From NCBI GenBank assembly GCA_023388935.1, contig JAEWFG010000235.1:1-64000 (forward strand): DNA of 64,000 bases. The letters are read 5' to 3'. Positions 9,613-19,059 of the stretch are shown in pieces. Every line of letters starts with the position of its first letter. The stretch's first letter is position 1. The notes below the pieces were generated by a model that was not told where the DNA came from, did no database searches, and was given only the letters and a program-made list of their open reading frames with translations. The position numbers were made by a program, and so were the translations under genes. Source of the stretch: Pseudomonadota bacterium. GTDB taxonomy: Bacteria; Pseudomonadota; Alphaproteobacteria; Rhizobiales; Xanthobacteraceae.

Positions 9613-10488
9613 CTAACCCGCGACGTCTTCAGCCAGTCCGAGAAACCGCCGGATCGCACCTAGCACCTCTTGCGGCTTGTCATGCTGCAGCCAGTGCCCC
9701 GCGCCGGCGATGGTCTCGATGCGCGCCTGCCGGAAATAGTGCTCCAGGCCTGCCGCCTTGGCGCCAGCCAGAAAGCTTTCGCCGGCATTCAACAGCAGCG
9801 TCGGGCAGGCGATGCGCGACCAGAGTTCGACGTGATCATCCGGCCAGAGCCGGTGCGGCGCACTGGCGCGCTGATAGGGATCGAACTTCCAGCTATAGGT
9901 GCCATCCTCGTTCTGCCGCGCGCCGTGCATGGCAAGGTGCAGCGCGAGCTCGCGGGACAGCCGTTTGTTGTGAAGCACCATCTGCGCGGCCGCGTCCTCG
10001 ATCGTGCGATAGCGGCGCGGCGAGCGGTCGTGCAGCTTGTCGAGCTGTCTGATCCATTTGCTGATGCGCTCGTGCGCCGGGGGCTTCGGCGTACCCGGCA
10101 GGACGGTCACGCCGTCGAGCACCACCAACCGTGAGACCTGCTCGGGGAATGACCCTGAAAAGATAAGGCTCACCATGCCGCCCATCGAATGGCCGATGAG
10201 GGTGACCTTGGGCGCTGCGATGGTGCGGACGAGCTGCGCGAGATCGTAGACATACTCCGTCAGCGCGTAGCTGCCGCCCTTGGTCCAGTCGGAATCGCCA
10301 TGTCCGCGCAGGTCGGGCGCGAGCACGTGAAAATCCGGTTGCAGCGACCGGGCGATGACGTCCCAGCTCCGGCAATGATCCCGGCCGCCGTGGACCAGGA
10401 TGAGGGCTGGCGCGCCCTCGTTGCCCCAATCGGCATAATGCAGCCGCAGGCCGTGTGATTCGTAGTAGCGACTTTGCGGGGTAAGCAT
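9613..10488 (-). CDS. Alpha/beta fold hydrolase
   Basis: 291 residues with the full hydrolase layout. The oxyanion-hole motif ILVHGGRDHCRSW is at about residues 30-42, the nucleophile elbow GHSMGG at about 99-104, and a catalytic-histidine motif GAGHWLQHDKP near the C-terminus. LRGHGDSDW after the oxyanion strand is typical of epoxide hydrolase or esterase-like members. The substrate cannot be read from sequence. The start codon lies a few bases from the stop of the LysE-family gene upstream, suggesting a shared minus-strand transcript with lysE and the polyprenyl synthase. Confidence 0.88.
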   Translation of the reverse strand: MLTPQSRYYESHGLRLHYADWGNEGAPALILVHGGRDHCRSWDVIARSLQPDFHVLAPDLRGHGDSDWTKGGSYALTEYVYDLAQLVRTIAAPKVTLIGHSMGGMVSLIFSGSFPEQVSRLVVLDGVTVLPGTPKPPAHERISKWIRQLDKLHDRSPRRYRTIEDAAAQMVLHNKRLSRELALHLAMHGARQNEDGTYSWKFDPYQRASAPHRLWPDDHVELWSRIACPTLLLNAGESFLAGAKAAGLEHYFRQARIETIAGAGHWLQHDKPQEVLGAIRRFLGLAEDVAG

Positions 10489-10494
10489 CGTCCG

Positions 10495-11136
10495 CTACCC
10501 ATTCACTGGCCGCCGCGTCAGCGCGAGCGACAGGCCGAGGCCGGCGATGAAGACGCCGGAGCCTTGCGTGAGACGCCGCATCAGATGCGGCCTTCCGATC
10601 AGCTGCGTGCGCGTTGCGGAGGCCATCAGCACCACGACGACATCGGCGAGCGTGTTCAGCGTCACCGAGATCGCGCCGAGCACGACGAATTGCAGCGTGG
10701 GGTTTGGTCCCGCCGGATCAAGGAATTGCGGAATGAAGGCGAGGAAGAACGCAGCGGTCTTCGGATTCAGCGCCTCGACCAGCACGCCATCGCGGAACGC
10801 GCGCCTGTCGCCGACGGGCCCGTTATCGAGCGACAGCGTCCGGCCGGCGCTGCGAAACGTGCGGATGCCGAGCCAGACCAGATAAAGCGCACCGACGAAC
10901 TTCACGGCGGCAAACAGCTCGGCGCTGGCGAGGATGATCGCGGAGATGCCGAGGCCGCCCGCCACGACATGAACAAGGCCTCCGAGCGCGGTGCCAGCGG
11001 TCGATGCGAAACCGCTGGCCCGCCCTTCCGACAAGGTCCGCGCCGCGACGTAGAAGATGCCGGGGCCGGGAATTGCCGCGATGAGAAATGCCGCTGCCAG
11101 GAACAGCCAGAAATTCGTGTCGCTCATCTCGCTCAA
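10495..11136 (-). CDS. LysE/RhtB-family amino acid exporter
   Basis: 213 residues, five to six predicted membrane segments. The N-terminal motif AAFLIAAIPGPGIFYVAARTLSEGR matches the LysE/RhtB family, which exports amino acids such as threonine, homoserine lactone or lysine. Substrate unknown. Its start codon overlaps the stop of the polyprenyl synthase gene upstream by four bases, so translation is probably coupled, although the functions are unrelated. Confidence 0.9.
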   Translation of the reverse strand: MSEMSDTNFWLFLAAAFLIAAIPGPGIFYVAARTLSEGRASGFASTAGTALGGLVHVVAGGLGISAIILASAELFAAVKFVGALYLVWLGIRTFRSAGRTLSLDNGPVGDRRAFRDGVLVEALNPKTAAFFLAFIPQFLDPAGPNPTLQFVVLGAISVTLNTLADVVVVLMASATRTQLIGRPHLMRRLTQGSGVFIAGLGLSLALTRRPVNG

Positions 11137-12152
11137 TGCGAGCGAGCCAGACAGAACGCCACGACCTGCTCCAGCGCGCTCTTCATCGGCGAGGAGGGGA
11201 ACAACGCCAGGGCGTCGACGGCCATGGCGCCGTAGTGCTGGGCGCGGACGAGCGTGTCCTCGAGCGCGCGGTACTTGTTCATCAGGCCGAGGGCGTGATC
11301 GAGATCGGTATCACCGATCTCGCCACGCTCCAGTGCCCGGATCCAGAAAGCGCGCTCGGTGTCATTGCCGCGGCGGAAGGCGAGCACGACAGGCAGCGTG
11401 ATCTTGCCTTCGCGGAAATCGTCGCCGGTGTTCTTGCCGAGCTTGGCGCTCTTGCCGCCATAGTCGAGCACATCGTCGACGAGCTGGAAGGCGATGCCGA
11501 GATTCATGCCGACCGAGCGGCAGGCGGTCTGCTCGGCCTTCGGGCGATTGGCGATCACGGGGCCGACCTCGCAGGCCGCGGCGAACAGCTCGGCGGTCTT
11601 GCCGCGGATCACGGCGAGATATTCGTCCTCGGTGGTCGCGGTGTTCTTGGCGGCGGCCAACTGCATCACCTCGCCCTCGGCGATGGTCGCAGCCGCCGCG
11701 GAGAGGATGTCGAGCGCGCGGAGCGAGCCCACCTCGACCATCATGCGGAAGGCCTGGCCGAGCAGGAAGTCGCCGACCAGCACGCTCGCCTCGTTGCCCC
11801 AGAGCATACGCGCCGACAGCTTGCCGCGGCGCATCTCGCTCTCGTCGACGACGTCGTCGTGGAGCAGGGTCGCGGTGTGCATGAACTCGACGGAGGCCGC
11901 GAGCTTGATATGGCCGTCGCCGGCGTAACCAGCGAGATTGGCCATGGCCAGCGTCAGCATGGGGCGCAGGCGCTTGCCGCCGGAGGAGATCAGGTGGTTG
12001 GCCACCTCCGGGATCATGGTCACGTCGGAACCGGTCCGTGACAGAATCGTCGCGTTGACGCGCTCCATGTCGCCGGCAACAAGGGCAACCAGCTCTTCGA
12101 TCGACGCGCCGGGAGTTTCGAAAGGTACTATGACGGCCACGCCGGTCTCCAA
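11133..12152 (-). CDS. Trans-polyprenyl diphosphate synthase (octaprenyl/decaprenyl type)
   Basis: 339 residues. Elongates allylic diphosphates with isopentenyl diphosphate to make the ubiquinone side chain. The first aspartate-rich motif LLHDDVVDESEMRRG is at about residues 96-110 and the second, FQLVDDVLDYGG, is near 220. GGKRLRPML is also family-typical. The residues that set chain length cannot be read reliably, so I leave ispB versus a decaprenyl enzyme open. Divergent from the DUF2007 gene at 12270. Confidence 0.93.
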   Translation of the reverse strand: METGVAVIVPFETPGASIEELVALVAGDMERVNATILSRTGSDVTMIPEVANHLISSGGKRLRPMLTLAMANLAGYAGDGHIKLAASVEFMHTATLLHDDVVDESEMRRGKLSARMLWGNEASVLVGDFLLGQAFRMMVEVGSLRALDILSAAAATIAEGEVMQLAAAKNTATTEDEYLAVIRGKTAELFAAACEVGPVIANRPKAEQTACRSVGMNLGIAFQLVDDVLDYGGKSAKLGKNTGDDFREGKITLPVVLAFRRGNDTERAFWIRALERGEIGDTDLDHALGLMNKYRALEDTLVRAQHYGAMAVDALALFPSSPMKSALEQVVAFCLARSH

Positions 12153-12269
12153 TATTTGCCCCGGAAGGGCTATTCTGATCGAAAGACAATAGAAACTGGA
12201 TGGGGATGCGGCAAGGGCCGCGGAACCATTGACATTACCGCTTAACCACCGTCAGGCAGGAGGCCTGTT

Positions 12270-12497
12270 TTGCGAGAGCTGGTTCGGACCAACGATATGG
12301 TGCTGGTGTCGGCGATCGGCGCCCTGCTCGACGGGGCCAAGATCCATCATCTGGTGCTCGACCAGAACATGAGCATCATCGAGGGCTCGCTCGGCATTTT
12401 ACCCCGGCGGATCCTGGTCCATGAGGACGATGCCCAGGAGGCCCGGCAGCTCCTGACCGAAGCCGGCCTCAGCCACGAACTGCGCGGCGATGACTGA
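12270..12497 (+). CDS. DUF2007 domain protein
   Basis: 75 residues starting at TTG 12270, with a good ribosome site (CAGGAGG, 12256-12262) seven bases upstream. The sequence MRELVRTNDMVLVSAIGALL then LLDGAKI, and LPRRILVHEDDAQEARQLL, matches the small DUF2007 family, a single compact domain sometimes called putative signal-transducing; its role is unknown. Its end overlaps the start of the methyltransferase gene by 8 bases, so the pair is translationally coupled. Confidence 0.88.
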   Translation: MRELVRTNDMVLVSAIGALLDGAKIHHLVLDQNMSIIEGSLGILPRRILVHEDDAQEARQLLTEAGLSHELRGDD

Positions 12498-13257
12498 GGT
12501 CTTGCCCGACGTCACCGAGGATGCCTTTCTCGGCGGGCAGTTGCGCCTGAAGCAGAAGCGGTCCGGCCATCGCGCCGGGCACGACGCCATCCTGCTCGCG
12601 GCCGCGACGGAGGCGCGAGTGGACGACCATGTGGTCGATCTCGGCGCGGGTATCGGTACGGCCGGGCTTGCGTTGGCTCGGCGCGTCGCGGGGATCAGAC
12701 TCAGTCTGGTCGAGATCAATCCGGAATTGGCAGAGCTGGCACGCGCCAATGCGGCCGCGAATGCGATTGCCGCCGAGGCGATCGTGCTCGACGTCACGGC
12801 CGATGCGCAGGCGTTTACGGCAAATGGGCTGTCGCCGGACAGCGTCGACGTGGCGCTGATGAACCCGCCTTTCAACGATCCGGCCCGGCATCGCGGTTCG
12901 CCCGACCAGGCGCGTTACACCGCGCATGTCGCGACCGACGAGACATTGAATGCATGGGTGCACGCGGCGCGGCGCATCCTCCGATCGAATGGCGCGCTGA
13001 CCCTGATCTGGCGTGCAGATGGTATCGCAGAGATCCTGGCAGCGCTGTCACGCGGCTTCGGCAGCCTGTCGATCCTGCCGGTTCATGGCGAAGCGGGACG
13101 GCCTGCGATCCGTGTGCTGGTGCGCGCGGTCAAAGGCGGCAGGGCTCCGACGCGATTGCTGCCGGGGCTCATGCTCAACGACGAGGCACGCGTGCCCAAA
13201 AAAGAGGTGAAAGAGATTCTGGAGGGGAGAGCGGTCTTGCGGCTGGCGGAGCCGTGA
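12490..13257 (+). CDS. TrmN6/YfiC-like methyltransferase (tRNA1(Val) A37 N6 type)
   Basis: 255 residues with a class I SAM-dependent methyltransferase fold. VVDLGAGIGTAGLALARR is the SAM-binding motif I, and LMNPPFND is the NPPF/Y motif IV typical of exocyclic amino methylation of adenine. The N-terminus (DAFLGGQLRLKQKRSGHRAGHDAILL) matches the family in which E. coli YfiC modifies A37 of tRNA1(Val). The exact target here is inferred. Coupled to the DUF2007 gene upstream. Confidence 0.85.
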   Translation: MTEVLPDVTEDAFLGGQLRLKQKRSGHRAGHDAILLAAATEARVDDHVVDLGAGIGTAGLALARRVAGIRLSLVEINPELAELARANAAANAIAAEAIVLDVTADAQAFTANGLSPDSVDVALMNPPFNDPARHRGSPDQARYTAHVATDETLNAWVHAARRILRSNGALTLIWRADGIAEILAALSRGFGSLSILPVHGEAGRPAIRVLVRAVKGGRAPTRLLPGLMLNDEARVPKKEVKEILEGRAVLRLAEP

Positions 13258-13261
13258 CGGC

Positions 13262-13360
13262 TTACTGCGGAAGCGATTCCGACTGCTGTTCTTGGGGGGA
13301 GGTCAGGCGAATTGCCATGAACAGTGCACCGATCAGCATCATCAGCAGATAGATTTTCAT
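13262..13360 (-). CDS. Very small hydrophobic protein (32 aa)
   Basis: An ATG (complement of 13358-13360) is preceded by GGAG with a six-base spacer (revcomp of 13361-13373 reads GGCGGAGAACGCC), an excellent ribosome site. It opens a 32-codon frame: MKIYLLMMLIGALFMAIRL, then a polar Gln/Ser-rich tail ending in TAA. The first 19 residues would form one membrane helix. It lies tail-to-tail with the methyltransferase gene and head-to-head with the S49 peptidase gene. The initiation site and amphipathic layout are the only evidence; no family is recognised. Confidence 0.6.
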   Translation of the reverse strand: MKIYLLMMLIGALFMAIRLTSPQEQQSESLPQ

Positions 13361-13471
13361 GGCGTTCTCCGCCGCCTCATTGCAGCCTCTCAACGGAGAT
13401 TCTGCAAAACACGTTCCAGGCACTTCCAATGACAGTCGCGTGATAAGAAATGCTTAATCAGAGGTAACGGC

Positions 13472-14386
13472 ATGGCCGAACAATTGAACGATCGTGAGAG
13501 TTCCGGCCTGGCCGACAAGCTCATGCAATATCTGCATCTGCCGGCGCGCTTCCGTCCCGGCGCCGTAGTCGTGCCGGTGGTCCGGCTGTCGGGCGTGATC
13601 GGAGCGGTGACGCCGCTCCGTCCCGGCATGACCCTTGCGGGCGTCGCGCGGGTGCTGGAGCGGGCGTTCGCCGTGCGCAATGCCAAGGCGGTGGCGCTGG
13701 TGATCAATTCGCCCGGCGGCTCTCCGGTGCAGTCGCGCCAGATCTATCTCCGCATCAAGCAACTCGCGGCGGAGAAGAAGCTGAAGGTCTTGGTGTTCGT
13801 CGAGGACGTCGCGGCCTCCGGCGGTTACATGATCGCCTGCGCCGGCGACGAGATCATCTGCGACCCGTCCTCGATCCTCGGCTCGATCGGCGTGGTCGGC
13901 GGCAGCTTCGGCTTCCAGGAGGCGATCAAGCGGCTCGGCATCGAGCGGCGCCTCTACACCGCCGGCGCGCACAAGGCGATGCTCGACCCGTTCCTGCCCG
14001 AAAACCCCGACGACGTCGCGAAGCTGAAGGCGCTCCAGCGCGAGATCCACCAGATCTTCATCGCGCTGGTGAAGGAGAGCCGCGGCGCGCGGCTCAAGGG
14101 CGCGGACGACACCCTGTTCACGGGCGAATACTGGGCCGGCGAGAGCGCGATCGCGCTGGGATTGGCCGATGGGATCGGCGATCTCCGCTCAACTCTTCGT
14201 GCCCGTTATGGCGAGAAGGTTCTCACCCCCGTGATCGCCCAGCCGACCGGCCTGCTCTCCGGCCTTTTCGGGCGGAAATCGCCCGGCGCGGGCCAGCTTT
14301 CGGCCATGGAATCAATAGCCAGCCTGCCGGACGAGCTGATCTCGGCGGTCGAAACCCGCGCGATTTGGGCGAAATTCGGGTTCTAG
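13472..14386 (+). CDS. S49-family peptidase (SppA/SohB-like)
   Basis: 304 residues. Serine peptidase of the signal peptide peptidase A clade. INSPGGSPVQSRQIY is the substrate-strand motif, VEDVAASGGYMIACAGDEI holds the nucleophile serine, and SILGSIGVVGGSFGFQEAIKRLGI is the typical downstream segment. There is no obvious N-terminal signal, so it is either cytoplasmic or peripherally attached. Role by family: cleavage of leftover signal peptides or small membrane peptides. It is divergent from the 32-residue hydrophobic protein. Confidence 0.92.
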   Translation: MAEQLNDRESSGLADKLMQYLHLPARFRPGAVVVPVVRLSGVIGAVTPLRPGMTLAGVARVLERAFAVRNAKAVALVINSPGGSPVQSRQIYLRIKQLAAEKKLKVLVFVEDVAASGGYMIACAGDEIICDPSSILGSIGVVGGSFGFQEAIKRLGIERRLYTAGAHKAMLDPFLPENPDDVAKLKALQREIHQIFIALVKESRGARLKGADDTLFTGEYWAGESAIALGLADGIGDLRSTLRARYGEKVLTPVIAQPTGLLSGLFGRKSPGAGQLSAMESIASLPDELISAVETRAIWAKFGF

Positions 14387-14473
14387 GAGGAACCCTCCCG
14401 CGCCATTTGGTCCGGGGTTAACCCGATTGCGGCTCAGGCCCGTCTGCGCGACAATACGCGTGGGGGCTGAGCA

Positions 14474-14683
14474 TTGAACAAGGATCGACCGATGCCGCCG
14501 TTCGTCGCTTTCGCAGGCGTCCTGGGCGGGCTTGCCGTAGTCCGCTGGGCCTACAAGACCGCTGTCCGGATCAACCAGGAGCTGGAGGAGATGCGACTGT
14601 CGCGTGTCGCTGAAACCGCTCCTATGGGGAACATCCAGACGCTGAAGCGTGACCCCGTGACCGGAGCCTATCGTCCGGGGTAG
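14474..14683 (+). CDS. Small conserved-looking protein with one membrane segment (69 aa)
   Basis: TTG start at 14474 with GGGGG a few bases upstream; an alternative ATG is at 14492. One hydrophobic segment (FVAFAGVLGGLAVVRWAY) is followed by a charged helix (INQELEEMRLSRV) and a C-terminal TLKRDPVTGAYRPG, a motif I recall in small rhizobial proteins of unknown role. Same direction as the S49 peptidase. Confidence 0.7.
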   Translation: MNKDRPMPPFVAFAGVLGGLAVVRWAYKTAVRINQELEEMRLSRVAETAPMGNIQTLKRDPVTGAYRPG

Positions 14684-14699
14684 CTCTCTCCGCGCGCAA

Positions 14700-14850
14700 G
14701 GTGCGCTCCCTCTCCCGCTTGCGGCGCTTGCGGGGGAGGGGTGGGGAGGGGGTCTCTCCCAGGCGAGACTGCCCGAGAGGATAAAGCCCTTACCCGGCGC
14801 TCTTGCGAGCGCCGACCTCTCCCGCAAGCGGGAGAGGCAAGAAGCAGCCC
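14700..14850. repeat. GA/CT-rich interspersed repeat region
   Basis: Two palindromes in the gap before glyQ. CCCTCTCCCGC opens one near 14708 and pairs with GGGGGAGGG about 15 bases on. CCTCTCCCGC at 14816-14825 pairs perfectly with GCGGGAGAGG at 14828-14837. The region belongs to the CTCTCCCGCAAGCGGGAGAG type of rhizobial intergenic repeat. A frame through it extends the glyQ reading frame upstream but is not coding. Confidence 0.7.
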
Positions 14851-14925
14851 CTTTGCCTTGATTCCCATGCCCGCCGTCGATACGGTCCCGCGCGATTCAT
14901 CCCCCCGCGAGAGCCTGATCTGACG

Positions 14926-15873
14926 ATGGACGCCTCATTGCCCGCCCCTATGCGCCCGGAACGCTCGTTCCAGGGCTTTATCCTCGCGCTCCAGCGGTTC
15001 TGGGCCGAGCAGGGCTGCGTGATCCTGCAGCCCTACGACATGGAGATGGGCGCGGGTACCTTCCATCCGGCGACCACCCTGCGCGCGCTCGGGCCAAAAC
15101 CCTGGAACGCTGCCTATGTGCAGCCCTCGCGCCGGCCCAAGGATGGGCGCTACGGCGAGAACCCCAACCGGATGCAGCACTACTACCAGTTTCAGGTGAT
15201 CATGAAGCCGTCGCCGCCGAACCTTCAGGAGTTGTACCTGAAGTCGCTCGCCGTGATCGGTATCGATTCCGCCGTGCATGACATCCGCTTCGTCGAGGAC
15301 GATTGGGAGAGCCCGACGCTCGGCGCCTGGGGCTTGGGGTGGGAGTGCTGGTGCGACGGCATGGAAGTGAGCCAGTTCACCTATTTCCAGCAGGTCGCGG
15401 GCTTCGAATGCGCGCCGGTCGCGGGCGAGCTCACCTATGGGCTCGAACGCCTCGCGATGTATGTGCAGGGCGTCGACCGCGTCTACGACCTCAACTTCAA
15501 CGGCCTCGAGGGCGATGCCAAGGTCACCTATGGCGACGTCTTCCTGCAGGCCGAGCGGGAATATTCGAAGCACAATTTCGAAGTCGCCGACACCGCGATG
15601 CTGTTCGAGCAGTTCAAGATGGCCGAGGCGGCCTGCAGGAAATATCTCGATGCAGGCTGGCAAAATAATTCTGAGTCCGGCAAGCGCGAGGCGCATCTGA
15701 TGGCGCTGCCGGCCTACGACCAGTGCATCAAGGCGAGCCACGTCTTCAACCTGCTCGATGCGCGCGGCGTGATCTCGGTGACAGAGCGGCAGAGCTACAT
15801 TTTCCGCGTGCGTGAACTGGCCAAAGCCTGTGGTGAAGCCTGGTTGCACACCGAAGCCGGTGGAGCAGCCTGA
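14926..15873 (+). CDS. glyQ: Glycyl-tRNA synthetase alpha subunit
   Basis: Catalytic subunit of the heterotetrameric glycyl-tRNA synthetase, which charges tRNA-Gly. The start [20 protein letters not shown] leads into the class II signature [35 protein letters not shown] and [19 protein letters not shown] follow. 315 residues is standard. The frame is open upstream to 14803, but that part runs through repeat DNA, so ATG 14926 is the start. The stop overlaps the glyS start by one base. Confidence 0.97.
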   Translation: MDASLPAPMRPERSFQGFILALQRFWAEQGCVILQPYDMEMGAGTFHPATTLRALGPKPWNAAYVQPSRRPKDGRYGENPNRMQHYYQFQVIMKPSPPNLQELYLKSLAVIGIDSAVHDIRFVEDDWESPTLGAWGLGWECWCDGMEVSQFTYFQQVAGFECAPVAGELTYGLERLAMYVQGVDRVYDLNFNGLEGDAKVTYGDVFLQAEREYSKHNFEVADTAMLFEQFKMAEAACRKYLDAGWQNNSESGKREAHLMALPAYDQCIKASHVFNLLDARGVISVTERQSYIFRVRELAKACGEAWLHTEAGGAA

Positions 15874-17987
15874 TGCCCGATCTGTTGCTTGAACTCTTCT
15901 CGGAAGAAATCCCCGCGCGCATGCAGGCCAAGGCGGCCGACGATCTGCGCCGCATGGTCACCGACAAGCTCGTCGCCGAAGGCCTCGTCTATGACGGCGC
16001 GAAGGCGTTCGCGACGCCGCGCCGCCTTGCGCTGACCGTGCACGGCATTCCGGTGCGCCAGCCCGACCTGAAGGAAGAGCGCCGCGGTCCGCGCGTCGGC
16101 GGGCCCGAGCCCGCAATTCAGGGCTTTCTGAAGGCCACCGGCCTTGCCTCGCTCAGCGAAGCAAAGATCCAGAGCGACAAGAAGGGCGACTTTTACATCG
16201 CGCTGATCGAGAAGCCGGGTCGCCCGGCGATCGACGTGCTCGCCGAGATTCTGCCGGTCATCATCCGTACCTTCCCCTGGCCGAAGTCGATGCGCTGGGG
16301 CGCGCGTTCGGCGAAGTCCGGCTCGCTGAACTGGGTGCGTCCGCTGCACGCGATCACCGCGACCTTCGGGTTAGAGACCGAAGAGCCCGATGTCGTGAAA
16401 TTCTCGGTCGAGGGCATCGAGGCCGGCCAGACCACTTACGGCCATCGCTTCCTCGCGCCGTCAGCGATTCCCGTGCGGCGCTTCGAGGACTACGAAGCGA
16501 AGCTGCTCGCCGCGAAGGTCGTGCTCGACCCCGAGCGCCGCAAGGACGCGATCATCACCGACGCCAAGCAGCTTGCGTTCGCGCAAGGCTTTGACCTGGT
16601 CGAGGACCAGAACCTGCTCGACGAGGTCGCGGGCCTCGTCGAATGGCCGGTCGTGCTGATGGGTTCGTTCGACCAGGAATTCTTGGCGACGCCTGCGGAA
16701 GTCATCCGCGCCACCATCCGCAACAACCAGAAGTGCTTTGTCGTCAGCGATCCCAAAACAGGGAAGCTCGCCAACAAGTTCATCCTGGTCGCCAACATCG
16801 AGGCGACCGACGGCGGCAAGACCATCATCGCCGGCAACGAGCGCGTGATCCGCGCGCGGCTGAGCGACGCGAAGTTCTTCTACGAGACGGACCTCAAGAC
16901 GAGGCTCGAGGACCGTCTGCCGAAGTTCGATCAGATCGTGTTTCACGAGAAACTCGGTACACAGGCCGAGCGGATTGAGCGTATCGAACGGCTCGCCGCC
17001 GAGATCGCGCCGCTCGTCGGCGCCGATGTCGCCAAGGCCAAGCGCGCCGCGCACCTCGCCAAGGCGGATTTGCTGACCGAAGTCGTCGGCGAATTCCCGG
17101 AGGTGCAGGGCCTGATGGGCAAGTACTACGCGCTGGCGCAGGGCGAGGACGCTTCCGTCGCCGCCGCCTGCGAGGAGCACTACAAGCCGCAGGGCCCTGC
17201 CGATCGCGTGCCGACCGATCCGGTCAGCGTGGCAGTGGCGCTCGCGGACAAGCTCGATACGCTCGTCGGCTTCTGGGCGATCGACGAGAAACCAACGGGA
17301 AGCAAGGACCCGTATGCGCTCCGGCGGGCTGCACTGGGTGTGATCAGGCTGATCGCCGAAAATGCGCTTCGGTTGTCGCTGATGAAGGCGGCTGAGTCTG
17401 CAATCGCAGGATTGCGGGAAATTGGTACGCCACAGGCACTCATTGACCCTGATAAAGTTCCGAGCGACCTTCTCGCCTTCTTCGCCGACCGCCTCAAGGT
17501 GCAGCTTCGCGAGCAGGGCGCGCGTCACGATCTCGTCGATGCCGTGTTCGCGCTCGGCGGCCAGGACGACCTCCTGATGATCGTCCGCCGCGTCGACGCG
17601 CTCGGCAAGTTCCTCGATAGCGATGACGGCAAGAATTTGCTCGCCGGCACCAAGCGCGCCAGCAACATCCTCTCGATTGAAGAAAAGAAGGACAAGCGCA
17701 CGTTCGACGGTGCGCCGGACGCTGCGCTCTACAGCCTCGGCGAGGAGAAGGCGCTGGCGAAGGCGATCGGCGAGGTGAAGGCGGAAGCAAGCGCTGCTGT
17801 CGCTAGGGAAGACTTTGCTGCCGCAATGAGCGCGATGGCGAAGTTGCGCCCGCCGGTCGATGCGTTCTTCGACAAGGTTCGCGTCAACGACGACGATGCG
17901 AAGGTGCGTGAGAACCGACTGAAGCTGCTGAATGAAATCCGCAGCGCGACGCGTGCTGTGGCGGATTTTTCGAAGATCCAGGATTGA
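15873..17987 (+). CDS. glyS: Glycyl-tRNA synthetase beta subunit
   Basis: 704 residues. The beta subunit binds tRNA-Gly and completes the alpha2beta2 enzyme. [18 protein letters not shown] is the classic beginning, [11 protein letters not shown] and [15 protein letters not shown] are family blocks, and the C-terminal region resembles the arginyl-synthetase anticodon-binding domain. Start ATG 15873 shares its A with the glyQ TGA stop, so the subunits are coupled and made in equal amounts. Followed by a palindromic repeat. Confidence 0.97.
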   Translation: MPDLLLELFSEEIPARMQAKAADDLRRMVTDKLVAEGLVYDGAKAFATPRRLALTVHGIPVRQPDLKEERRGPRVGGPEPAIQGFLKATGLASLSEAKIQSDKKGDFYIALIEKPGRPAIDVLAEILPVIIRTFPWPKSMRWGARSAKSGSLNWVRPLHAITATFGLETEEPDVVKFSVEGIEAGQTTYGHRFLAPSAIPVRRFEDYEAKLLAAKVVLDPERRKDAIITDAKQLAFAQGFDLVEDQNLLDEVAGLVEWPVVLMGSFDQEFLATPAEVIRATIRNNQKCFVVSDPKTGKLANKFILVANIEATDGGKTIIAGNERVIRARLSDAKFFYETDLKTRLEDRLPKFDQIVFHEKLGTQAERIERIERLAAEIAPLVGADVAKAKRAAHLAKADLLTEVVGEFPEVQGLMGKYYALAQGEDASVAAACEEHYKPQGPADRVPTDPVSVAVALADKLDTLVGFWAIDEKPTGSKDPYALRRAALGVIRLIAENALRLSLMKAAESAIAGLREIGTPQALIDPDKVPSDLLAFFADRLKVQLREQGARHDLVDAVFALGGQDDLLMIVRRVDALGKFLDSDDGKNLLAGTKRASNILSIEEKKDKRTFDGAPDAALYSLGEEKALAKAIGEVKAEASAAVAREDFAAAMSAMAKLRPPVDAFFDKVRVNDDDAKVRENRLKLLNEIRSATRAVADFSKIQD

Positions 17988-17990
17988 GCT

Positions 17991-18105
17991 CTCGTGCCCC
18001 GGACGCAGCGCAGCGCTTCTTCAGCGGTGCGCTGCAGAGCCGGGGCCCATGTCAGCCGCATAAGATTCTGGGTCCCGGGTCGCGCTTCGCTTGCCCGGGA
18101 CACGA
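17991..18105. repeat. Interspersed palindromic repeat, copy 2
   Basis: Same family as 3755-3887: left arm CTCGTGCCCCGGAC begins at 17991, right arm CCCGGGACACGA ends near 18105. Inner arms GCAGCGCAGCGCTTC/GCGCTGC and GAGCCGGGGCCC/GGGTCCCGGG are also shared with copy 1. It directly follows the glyS stop and may end that transcript. Confidence 0.8.
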
Positions 18106-18118
18106 AAGCACACGAGCG

Positions 18119-18142
18119 CAAAAAAGCCCCACCCGGTGGGGG
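18119..18142 (-). terminator. Rho-independent terminator of the DUF1236-like gene
   Basis: Read on the minus strand, a CCCCACC/GGTGGGG hairpin is followed at once by CTTTTTTGCG. It lies downstream of the minus-strand gene at 18227-18580 and faces glyS. No T-run follows on the plus strand, so it is one-directional. Confidence 0.75.
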
Positions 18143-18226
18143 GAGACCGGGCAGGGCCTGATGTCCGATTTAACGCTGCTCGCATCAGCCTGATGTGGCG
18201 CGCCGGACATCGAGTTGAACGCGTGG

Positions 18227-18580
18227 CTAGTCCATCACCTCGACGATGCGCCGCGAGCGCGGCTCGACCAGCACGGTCTCGCCGTTCACGACGGTGTAGC
18301 GATACGTCGTCGCGCCGAAACGTTGCGGCACGTCATAATAAGTGATGCCGCTTTCGGGTAACGTGGTGCCGACCACGACTCGATCCGGAATGCTGAACGC
18401 AGGCACACGTTGTTCAACGACATACTCGCGGAAAGCCGGGCGCTGTTCGATCGCGATGGTCGGACCGCCATCGATCACGACGGGCGCGCGTCCCACCGTG
18501 ATTCCGGTTTGCGCCTGCGCCGCGACGGGCGAGCCGATCGCGGCCGCGAGCGCTGCAAGTGCAAGAATCCTGTTCCGCAT
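18227..18580 (-). CDS. Exported DUF1236-like protein
   Basis: 117 residues from the ATG at 18580, with AAGGAG six bases upstream; longer frames upstream are not supported. Residues 1-24 are a signal peptide (ALAALAAAIGSPVAAQA), so the product is periplasmic. The mature part has two repeats of the DUF1236 type: REYVVEQRVPAFSIPDRVVVGTTLP and YYDVPQRFGATTYRYTVVNGETVLVEP. These families are abundant in Bradyrhizobium; function unknown. Ends at a clear terminator. Confidence 0.82.
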   Translation of the reverse strand: MRNRILALAALAAAIGSPVAAQAQTGITVGRAPVVIDGGPTIAIEQRPAFREYVVEQRVPAFSIPDRVVVGTTLPESGITYYDVPQRFGATTYRYTVVNGETVLVEPRSRRIVEVMD

Positions 18581-18801
18581 GGACAACTCCTTCGACGTGA
18601 TTTCGGAAACGCCAGTGGCGCGACCGGTTGCCAATGCATGCGTGCTGGCAATGTTCCGGGAAAAGCCCCGCCGCATTCGCGGCAATTTCGCGCAGTTTTC
18701 GCGAAGGCGGGAACTCGTACGCGGCTTGCGCGTCTCTACCCGCGGAACGCGGTCCGCTATGATCCGGCCGCGATTCGCATCACCCCACAGAAAGACAATC
18801 C

Positions 18802-18957
18802 ATGCACATCACTGTCGCCCACATTTCGCCGATTCTGTCGTTGATTGCGGGTGTGCTCATCCTGATCATGCCACGACTCCTCAATCTGATCGTCGCGATC
18901 TTCCTCATCATCAACGGCGCGATCGGGCTTGGACTCCTGAAGTGGCTCCACCTATAG
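18802..18957 (+). CDS. DUF3096-like small membrane protein (51 aa)
   Basis: MHITVAHISPILSLIAGVLI begins a 51-residue frame made of two hydrophobic helices separated by MPRLLN and ending GLGLLKWLHL. This matches the DUF3096 family of tiny two-helix membrane proteins. The upstream ribosome site is weak (AGAAAGA), so the start rests on the family pattern. Located between the divergent DUF1236-like gene and ppdK. Confidence 0.78.
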   Translation: MHITVAHISPILSLIAGVLILIMPRLLNLIVAIFLIINGAIGLGLLKWLHL

Positions 18958-19059
18958 CTCCAGGGGGGCATTTTCCGGAACAGTTCGACTTGCGCGGGCC
19001 CGCCCAAAATGGTGTAAGGCCCGCGATTTCCCCTTCCTCTCGCAGGTTGTGTGCAAGCT

